Shown: in pieces, positions 1 through 3,934 of the stretch | How positions within the stretch are numbered: position 1 is the first letter of the stretch | Layout: each line of letters opens with the position of its first letter | Assembly: GCA_046483125.1 (NCBI GenBank) | Contig: JAWODU010000096.1 | Coordinates: 1-5,901 of the forward strand | DNA length: 5,901 nt | Direction of reading: 5' to 3' | Origin: JAWODU01 sp046483125 | Lineage (GTDB): Bacteria > Verrucomicrobiota > Kiritimatiellia > UBA8416 > JAWODU01 | Program-made: the position numbers and the translations under genes | The notes under the pieces: generated by a model | Told to the model about the DNA's origin: nothing | Databases searched by the model: none | What the model saw: the letters and a program-made list of their open reading frames with translations, nothing else

Positions 1-141
1 GACTCCGCTTCTGATTATTACCACGTCGTCGTTTGTATCCGGCTGGGCGCTCCAGCTTCCCGTCCAGATACACGTGGCAGGCTGTGCCGTACCGGCGAAT
101 GCCAGAAGCAGGGCTATTGCACAAAAAACTGCTTTTTTCAT
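1..141 (-). CDS. Secreted protein of unknown function, N-terminal fragment (C-terminus outside window)
   Basis: The first 47 codons are present, starting at ATG 141 and running off the left edge without a stop. The start is a classic signal peptide: MKK, then a hydrophobic core (AVFCAIALLLAFAG), with likely cleavage after A19 (GTA/QP). The mature part begins with a Trp/Gly pattern ending in D-D-V-V-I-I-R-S-G. I recall this W-x-G...D-x-V-x-I-x-x-G lead-in from the start of large repetitive beta-helix or autotransporter-like surface proteins, which are common in PVC bacteria. The fold assignment is inference from about 25 mature residues. A strong promoter (221-249) and a structured leader lie directly upstream, so the gene is probably transcribed on its own rather than as part of the miaA operon. 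The Shine-Dalgarno signal is weak (a GAGAG about 12 nt before ATG). Export is well supported; the function is unknown. Confidence 0.75.
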   Translation of the reverse strand, partial: MKKAVFCAIALLLAFAGTAQPATCIWTGSWSAQPDTNDDVVIIRSGV

Positions 142-163
142 GGGACGGAGAACTCTCAAATCC

Positions 164-207
164 GGGGTTTTAACGCCCGCTTGCTATTGCAAAGGCTTAA
201 AACACCC
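164..207 (-). other. Long imperfect hairpin in the mRNA leader of the secreted-protein gene
   Basis: Paired arms read inward as 164-166/205-207 (GGG/CCC), 167-173/197-203 (GTTTTAA/TTAAAAC), 175-177/194-196 (GCC/GGC) and 181-184/189-192 (TTGC/GCAA). They close on a 4-nt loop at 185-188. Single-base bulges sit at 174 and 204, and there is a small internal loop at 178-180/193. That makes 17 pairs in 44 nt. It lies between the predicted transcription start (about 214) and the start codon at 141. No T-run follows on either strand, so it does not look like an intrinsic terminator. A role as a 5' stability element or translational regulator is inference. Confidence 0.6.
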
Positions 208-220
208 ATTATTTACTGAA

Positions 221-249
221 ATTATACCATCAGGATATTCCATTTGCAA
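221..249 (-). promoter_or_regulatory. Sigma70-like promoter of the left-edge secreted-protein gene
   Basis: On the minus strand a -35 of TTGCAA (249-244) is followed by a 17-nt spacer and a perfect -10 TATAAT (226-221). The -10 is preceded by TGG, an extended -10 (TGn). The predicted start is near 214, giving a leader of about 73 nt. It lies in the gap after the miaA stop, so it separates the secreted-protein gene from the upstream operon. Confidence 0.75.
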
Positions 250-325
250 CACCCGATTCAGCCGGCGCAACGCGCAGCCTGCTATTACTCCGAATACTTC
301 GCCACGCCGATACGCCCCCACATCC

Positions 326-1279
326 CTACTCCCTCACGAGACTCGCGCCGTATCTGTCCCAGTGGTCACATACGTCCCCGGCGATTTCGTCCGGATCACG
401 GTCCGAACCGGCCTGAATCCATTTTACTTTTGCCTGGTGCCTGAACCATGTCTTCTGGCGCCTGGCCAGTTGCCTTGTGCGTGCGGACGTTTTTTCCACG
501 GCCTCTCTTTTTGTGCATTTTCCTGCGAGACAGTCCAGCGCCTCGCGGTATCCTATGGCATGGGATGCGGTCCTGCCGAGGTTTTCGTATTTCTCTGACA
601 GACAGCGTGCTTCTTCCATGAGACCGCCGTCGAACATCAGCCTTACCCGGTCATCTATTCTTTCCTTGAGTTCGGTATCCGGTACCGACAGGCCGGGGAC
701 AGGCACTGTATCCGCCGATTCACCCCCGGACCAGTTCCGCGGCGGTTCGGTAATGCCGGCTTCGGCCATTTCCAGGGCGCGAACCAGACGCCGCGGATTG
801 GATTTGTCGGAAAGCGTTTCATAAAGCTTTGGAGCGGATTTCTCGAGGGCCCTGCAAAGAGGCTCAACGCCCTCTTTTTCCGCGATGTCGAGCCACCGGC
901 GCCTTTTCTCCGGATCGGGGCCCGGAACGTCCGCAAGGCCGTCAATAAGGCCTTTTACGTAGAGACCCGTGCCGCCGGCTACTATAACTTTCCGGTATCG
1001 GGATGCGGCTTCCGAGAGAACGCCGAGAGCGTAATTGCGGTAGTCCCACGCGCTGAACGGCTCGTCCGGAGCGACGAGGCCGATCCCGAAATAACAGACG
1101 CGGCGGCGCTGGTCGGGAGTCGGTTTGGCGGTGCCGACGTTCATGTCGCGGTAGACGCACATGGAATCGGCGGAGAGGATATACCACCCTCGTTTTTCGG
1201 CTATGCGGTGCGCGGTCTCGGTTTTGCCCGTGGCCGTACAGCCGACCAGGAAGCAGGCGTGCAGGGAGGAGGGTGTCAT
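326..1279 (-). CDS. miaA: MiaA, tRNA dimethylallyltransferase (isopentenyltransferase)
   Basis: MiaA transfers the dimethylallyl group of DMAPP to N6 of A37 in tRNAs reading UNN codons; it is cytosolic. The 317-residue product has the family length. Visible motifs in order are the P-loop GCTATGKT (13-20), the substrate-binding stretch LSADSMCVYR with MNVGTAKP (35-53), PDEPFSAWDY (71-80), AGGTGLY with the catalytic-type Thr (101-107), NPRRLVRALE (161-170), an AIGYREAL motif, and TRQLARRQKTWFR (268-280). The frame is open to an ATG at 1360, but the extra 27 residues would overlap lspA and have no family counterpart, so ATG 1279 is chosen. This start lies 7 nt beyond the lspA stop (1287-1289) and has no clear Shine-Dalgarno, which suggests translation coupled to lspA. 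It is the last gene of the inferred dksA-lspA-miaA operon. No terminator with a T-run is visible after its TAG stop. Confidence 0.95.
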   Translation of the reverse strand: MTPSSLHACFLVGCTATGKTETAHRIAEKRGWYILSADSMCVYRDMNVGTAKPTPDQRRRVCYFGIGLVAPDEPFSAWDYRNYALGVLSEAASRYRKVIVAGGTGLYVKGLIDGLADVPGPDPEKRRRWLDIAEKEGVEPLCRALEKSAPKLYETLSDKSNPRRLVRALEMAEAGITEPPRNWSGGESADTVPVPGLSVPDTELKERIDDRVRLMFDGGLMEEARCLSEKYENLGRTASHAIGYREALDCLAGKCTKREAVEKTSARTRQLARRQKTWFRHQAKVKWIQAGSDRDPDEIAGDVCDHWDRYGASLVRE

Positions 1280-1286
1280 CGGGAAG

Positions 1287-1754
1287 TCATGGCGTTTCCG
1301 TTGTTTTGGCGGGGTATTTTCTGGAGACTTGGGTGAACACGTAAAGCGACACCCCCGCACATATTGCCGCGTCGGCGATATTGAATGCGGGGAAATGATG
1401 ACCGCTCAGGTGGAAATCCAGAAAATCCACCACATAGCCCAGACGGACCCTGTCCGCAAGATTTCCGATTATTCCTCCGGTCATCAGACCGAGGGCCAGA
1501 CGCGATAAGGCGGTTCCGTCGAGCAGGTGGCGGCGGAAAATAAATATTGCGGTAAGCATTACCGCGGAAAGCAGGACGAGCCAGTTGTTGAATCCCTCGA
1601 ATATGCCCCATGCCGCCCCCGTATTGCGCACGTATCGCAAAGTAAAGAACCCCGGGATTACGTCCACGGTTCTCCCGGGCAGATTCAGCCTGACAAAATG
1701 CTTCGTCAGTTGATCGGCCAGCGCCACGAAAAAGCTGACGGCAAGGACAATCAT
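1287..1754 (-). CDS. lspA: LspA, lipoprotein signal peptidase (signal peptidase II)
   Basis: LspA is an inner-membrane aspartyl protease that cleaves the signal peptide from diacylglyceryl-modified prolipoproteins. The 155-residue protein has all family landmarks: DQLTK (14-18), the RNTGAAWG loop (43-50), GGIIGNLADR (93-102), VVDF (108-111) and FPAFNIADAA (121-130). By alignment to the Pseudomonas enzyme, the catalytic Asp pair is D110 and D128, with N98 and D101 as the conserved supporting residues. Four hydrophobic segments are visible at roughly 1-13, 57-73, 86-100 and 123-140. ATG 1754 is the only usable start after the dksA-like stop, 24 nt upstream. There is no obvious Shine-Dalgarno. 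It sits between the dksA-like gene and miaA on the same strand with very small gaps, consistent with one transcript. Length and motifs are normal for the family. Confidence 0.96.
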   Translation of the reverse strand: MIVLAVSFFVALADQLTKHFVRLNLPGRTVDVIPGFFTLRYVRNTGAAWGIFEGFNNWLVLLSAVMLTAIFIFRRHLLDGTALSRLALGLMTGGIIGNLADRVRLGYVVDFLDFHLSGHHFPAFNIADAAICAGVSLYVFTQVSRKYPAKTTETP

Positions 1755-1778
1755 GTCAAAAAGCGGCGTTACGAACGC

Positions 1779-2375
1779 TCAGTCGAGGCCGTGAAACCGC
1801 ACGGGCCCCTTTTCGGAGGCGGATTTGCATTTAACGCACAGCCGGGCGAACGGAAGGGCCTTCATGCGGGACTTGCGTATTGGCTTACCGCATTCTTCGC
1901 AGACTCCGTATGTGCCTTCGCTTATGTGTCTGAGAGCTTCATCAATTTCAAAGAGGGCGTCGTGCTCGGAGCCTACGAGGTCGAGGGCCATCTGCCTGTC
2001 GAAGGCGTCCGTCCCGTCCTCTTCCGAATACACGGAATCGGCCCTGCGGAGAGAATCTCCCTTGAGGGAATCGATCTGTTCGGCCACTTTGTTCCTCATG
2101 CTGATCAGGGTGTTCTTGAATTGCTCGATATCGGATGCCTTGAGCTGTACCTTTCGTTTTTTCGGTTTAGCGGAAGAAGCTTCCTTCGGGCGGCTCGCGG
2201 GTTTTCGCCGGGCGGACCTGCGGGCCTGTGTTTTGCCGGCTTTTTTACGGCCGGGCCGGGACTTCGCGCCGGTTTTTCTGCCGCGGGTCTTCGAGGCTTT
2301 TTTGCGCGCTGCTTTCTTCTTTGTTTTCCGGGCAGAAGCGCTTTTCTTTGATTTCTTCTTTTTTGCCGTAGCCAT
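1779..2375 (-). CDS. DksA/TraR-family C4 zinc-finger protein with a long basic N-terminal tail
   Basis: The C-terminal half (about residues 77-198) is DksA/TraR-like: a helical region followed by a C4 zinc finger, C159-x2-C162-x17-C180-x2-C183, in the TYGVCEECGKPI context of the family. DksA inserts a coiled-coil tip into the RNA polymerase secondary channel and acts with ppGpp. The tip D-x-x-D-x-A motif appears here as D123-A-F-D126-R-Q, with Gln in place of Ala. Residues 1-76 are unusual: 36 are Lys or Arg, only one is acidic, and most of the rest are Ala, Ser, Thr, Gly or Pro, resembling a histone H1-like tail. E. coli DksA (about 150 residues) has no such tail. ATG 2375 is preceded by AAGGAAGG with 8-nt spacing. 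This is the first gene of the inferred operon with lspA and miaA. An RNA polymerase-binding regulator is likely; true DksA function is unproven, so no symbol is given. Confidence 0.9.
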   Translation of the reverse strand: MATAKKKKSKKSASARKTKKKAARKKASKTRGRKTGAKSRPGRKKAGKTQARRSARRKPASRPKEASSAKPKKRKVQLKASDIEQFKNTLISMRNKVAEQIDSLKGDSLRRADSVYSEEDGTDAFDRQMALDLVGSEHDALFEIDEALRHISEGTYGVCEECGKPIRKSRMKALPFARLCVKCKSASEKGPVRFHGLD

Positions 2376-2383
2376 ACTATGAA

Positions 2384-2391
2384 CCTTCCTT
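2384..2391 (-). promoter_or_regulatory. Strong ribosome binding site of the dksA-like gene
   Basis: AAGGAAGG on the minus strand lies 8 nt before ATG 2375. It fixes the start of the dksA-like gene and is the best Shine-Dalgarno in the three-gene operon; lspA and miaA lack a clear one. Confidence 0.8.
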
Positions 2392-2405
2392 CGGCCGCCG
2401 GGCCG
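2392..2405 (-). other. GC-rich stem-loop abutting the dksA-like Shine-Dalgarno
   Basis: The arms CGGCC (2392-2396) and GGCCG (2401-2405) form a perfect 5-bp GC stem with a 4-nt loop. In the mRNA it ends directly at the first base of the AAGGAAGG ribosome binding site. No T-run follows, so it is not a terminator. An effect on translation initiation is inference. Confidence 0.45.
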
Positions 2406-2441
2406 TTGAATTCCACTATTATCGCGTTTCGAAAAGCCGGA

Positions 2442-2470
2442 AAGCTAGCACACGAAAACAGTGTTGTCAA
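2442..2470 (-). promoter_or_regulatory. Sigma70-like promoter of the dksA-lspA-miaA operon
   Basis: On the minus strand there is a consensus -35 TTGACA (2470-2465), a 17-nt spacer ending TGC (extended -10) and a -10 TAGCTT (2447-2442) that keeps T1, A2 and T6. The predicted start is near 2435, giving a leader of about 60 nt before ATG 2375. A second hexamer, GATAAT (2423-2418), lies downstream but has no -35 at a proper distance. The spacer carries an ACAC/GTGT inverted repeat of 4-bp arms, too short to call an operator. The gap from the upstream gene's stop (2524) to the dksA-like start is 148 bp, and no terminator was recognised in it. Confidence 0.7.
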
Positions 2471-2523
2471 CGGGGAGATTTGAGGGCGCGGCGGGATTCG
2501 AGATGCGGGATGAAGGCAGAGGG

Positions 2524-3312
2524 TTACGGTTGCGGCGTTGGCTGGCGGCGGCGGATGCCGGGATGGGGTCTTCCGTTTTCCAGATGATGGGAACGGTCCA
2601 GGAGTTTGAGCCCGTTTTCCGTGGATTGCAGTACGGTCCGGGTGTAGCGGGTGCTTTCGCTTTGATGCACCACTGTAATTCTGCCGTTCTTATCCACCGC
2701 GAGATAGGGGGCGAATACCCGGATTACGGGGCCCAGGTCCATAACCCCGTAGTTCACCACGCCTCCCTTTTCGTCGACTCGCAGAAAAAGATGCTCCCGC
2801 CCCGCCCTTTTCCAGTACCGAAGGCTGTAAACACGAACGCTTTTGAAAGGTTCGGGCATGGTGCGGATAATACTCTTTATCTTCACGCCTTCTATTACAT
2901 CGAGAGCTTTGGAAGCGGAAGCTAAGGTCTTGCCGTTCCAGTCAATCTCACAATGCAGTCTGTAAGTACCGGGAGAAGTAAAGTCGTAATACCGGGAAAC
3001 ATCTACAGGTATCTCCCGCCAGCCGCCGGCAGGGATGCGCAATCCGCCGGCTATCGGCTCTTCCCGGATGCGTTCTATCGGGACCGGTGATTTTCTGTAT
3101 ACCCTGAAGCGGAAATCGGGTTTGCCGGAGGGGCTGGTCGAGTCTTCGAGGACCACTGCACGGTCCGACTGGTTGTAAACAGAAACGAGAACGGGAATGT
3201 TCTCAAACTCGAGAACAGAGTTGTGATCAAGTTCTATCCCGATTCGAATGTCCTGCGCGGAAACGGCGGTTACGGAACAGAACAAGAACAAAGTACAGAT
3301 GGCTCTTTTCAT
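2524..3312 (-). CDS. Exported protein of unknown function, Ig-like beta-rich N-terminal domain
   Basis: The 262-residue product starts with a clear Sec signal peptide (MKRA, hydrophobic core, predicted cleavage VSA/QD after A19). Residues about 21-142 alternate polar and hydrophobic residues in a way typical of a beta-sandwich, with NIPVLVSVYNQSD near the start and a YYDFTSPGTYRLHC segment (108-121) near its end. They resemble Ig-like or macroglobulin-like secreted domains. Residues about 143-245 form a second beta-rich region (IRVFAPYLAVDKNGRITVVH at 197-216), and the tail is basic and Pro-rich (RRRQPTPQP). There is no lipobox, transmembrane helix or catalytic motif I recognise. Its ATG overlaps the gmhA TAA as TAATG (3314-3310), indicating translational coupling, with a weak AGGA 3 nt before the start. 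The overlap suggests co-expression with LPS heptose synthesis, but a shared function is not shown. Reading-frame integrity and coding character support a real gene; the function is unknown. Confidence 0.85.
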   Translation of the reverse strand: MKRAICTLFLFCSVTAVSAQDIRIGIELDHNSVLEFENIPVLVSVYNQSDRAVVLEDSTSPSGKPDFRFRVYRKSPVPIERIREEPIAGGLRIPAGGWREIPVDVSRYYDFTSPGTYRLHCEIDWNGKTLASASKALDVIEGVKIKSIIRTMPEPFKSVRVYSLRYWKRAGREHLFLRVDEKGGVVNYGVMDLGPVIRVFAPYLAVDKNGRITVVHQSESTRYTRTVLQSTENGLKLLDRSHHLENGRPHPGIRRRQPTPQP

Positions 3313-3875
3313 TAATCCTGAAAAGCTTTTTCCACCGCGTCCAGTACCAGGTGCACCAGCACCTGGTGAGCTTCCTGTATTCTTTCAGTCATGTCGGAAG
3401 CCACGATGATCTCGTGATCGGCCAGTCCGGCAAGGCGCCCTCCGTCCCGGCCGAGCAGACAGACTGTGCGCATGCCCTTCTTTCGACCGGCTTCAAGGGC
3501 TTTCAGAAGGTTGGCGGGCTGTCCGCTGGTAGAGAAGAGCACAAGCATGTCGCCCCTGCGCCCGAGCCCCTCAATCTGCCTCGCGAATATGGAATCAAAT
3601 CCGAAATCGTTGCCGATGCATGTGAGAGCGGTAGAATCCGCAGTCAGGGATACTGCCGGAAGCGATCGGCGGTCTGATCTGAAGCGTCCTACGAGTTCCT
3701 CTGCCATATGAAGCGCTTCAGCGGCACTGCCGCCGTTGCCGGCCGTCAGAACCTGGCCGCCGTTGTGAAGGATACTTATCGTGTCATCGCATATTTGCCG
3801 TGTTTTTTCCGCCGCCGCGTGAAGGGAGGATATAACCTTAGCGCTTTCCTCGATGTTTTTTTCTACAGCGGCCAT
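3312..3875 (-). CDS. gmhA: GmhA, phosphoheptose isomerase (sedoheptulose 7-phosphate isomerase, SIS domain)
   Basis: GmhA converts sedoheptulose 7-phosphate to D-glycero-D-manno-heptose 7-phosphate, the first step of ADP-heptose synthesis for LPS inner core, in the cytosol. The 187-residue product is a single SIS domain of normal family length. Motifs are AGNGGSAAEALHMAEELVGR (45-64), LPAVSLTADSTALTCIGND (72-90), FGFDSIFARQIEGLGRRGD (91-109), STSGQ (115-119), LGRDGG (141-146) and RIQEAHQVLVH (165-175). By alignment to E. coli GmhA, the zinc ligands and active-site residues are H56, E60, Q167 and H175, all present. The open frame reaches 3914, but ATG 3875 has an AAAGG-type ribosome binding site 7 nt upstream and matches the family N-terminus. 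The stop overlaps the start of the downstream exported protein. Its presence argues for a heptose-containing LPS and hence a Gram-negative outer membrane. Confidence 0.95.
   Translation of the reverse strand: MAAVEKNIEESAKVISSLHAAAEKTRQICDDTISILHNGGQVLTAGNGGSAAEALHMAEELVGRFRSDRRSLPAVSLTADSTALTCIGNDFGFDSIFARQIEGLGRRGDMLVLFSTSGQPANLLKALEAGRKKGMRTVCLLGRDGGRLAGLADHEIIVASDMTERIQEAHQVLVHLVLDAVEKAFQD
3347..3368. repeat. Nested inverted repeats at the 3' end of gmhA
   Basis: CCAGGTGC (3347-3354) and GCACCTGG (3359-3366) form a perfect 8-bp stem around a 4-nt loop, extended to 9 bp by A3346/T3367. Overlapping it, CACCAG (3354-3359) and CTGGTG (3363-3368) give a competing 6-bp hairpin. Both lie within gmhA codons for the HQVLVHLV stretch, about 35 nt before the stop and the coupled start of the next gene. 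Repetitive His/Val/Leu codons may explain it without any selected structure. Confidence 0.5.
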
Positions 3876-3882
3876 ACGGCAA

Positions 3883-3888
3883 CCTTTC
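3883..3888 (-). promoter_or_regulatory. Ribosome binding site supporting the gmhA start at 3875
   Basis: GAAAGG on the minus strand lies 7 nt before ATG 3875. It decides between this start and the upstream ATG at 3914, which would add 13 residues with no family counterpart. Confidence 0.65.
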
Positions 3889-3922
3889 GATTTATACCCC
3901 CTTGAGCATCTCACGTCCGGGT

Positions 3923-3928
3923 GAGGAA
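3923..3928 (+). promoter_or_regulatory. Ribosome binding site favouring a dnaE start at 3935
   Basis: GAGGAA lies 6 nt before ATG 3935 on the plus strand. The alternative GTG at 4001 has no purine-rich element at proper spacing. This is the main reason for the longer dnaE start. Confidence 0.5.
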
Positions 3929-3934
3929 CGCAAG

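Noticed and set aside
156..209. 17-codon upstream ORF in the leader of the left-edge gene as an attenuator peptide
   Set aside because: Its ATG is only about 5 nt from the predicted transcript start, has no ribosome binding site and carries no run of regulatory codons.
250..325. Terminator after miaA, using small CGAA/TTCG and GCGC/GCGC hairpins
   Set aside because: Stems are only about 4 bp and no T-run follows on the minus strand.
1280..1360. Upstream ATG at 1360 extending miaA by 27 residues
   Set aside because: It would overlap lspA by about 74 nt and place a Pro/Arg-rich stretch ahead of the P-loop that MiaA proteins lack; ATG 1279 matches the family N-terminus.
2148..2165. Exact PKKRKV peptide (residues 71-76 of the DksA-like protein), identical to the SV40 nuclear localisation signal
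   Set aside because: Expected by chance in a tail that is nearly half Lys/Arg; nothing in the window suggests an effector delivered to eukaryotic cells.
1527..2351. Long plus-strand open frames antisense to the dksA-like and lspA genes (up to 274 codons)
   Set aside because: They are shadows of real genes; the Lys/Arg-rich tail coding strand yields Phe/Ala/Gly-rich antisense translation with no recognisable domain, while the minus strand shows clear family motifs.
2491..2511. Direct repeat GCGGGAT x2 with 7-nt spacing
   Set aside because: Too short and only two copies; compatible with chance in GC-rich intergenic DNA, and it lies upstream of the -35 without another operator feature.
2690..2698. 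Single DnaA-box-like TTATCCACC
   Set aside because: One imperfect copy inside a coding region, with no cluster and no AT-rich unwinding region; not evidence of an origin despite dnaE nearby.
3884..3901. TATAAA on the minus strand (3896-3891) as the gmhA -10 box
   Set aside because: It would start transcription inside the gmhA ribosome binding site and has only a poor -35 (CGGACG) 17 nt upstream.
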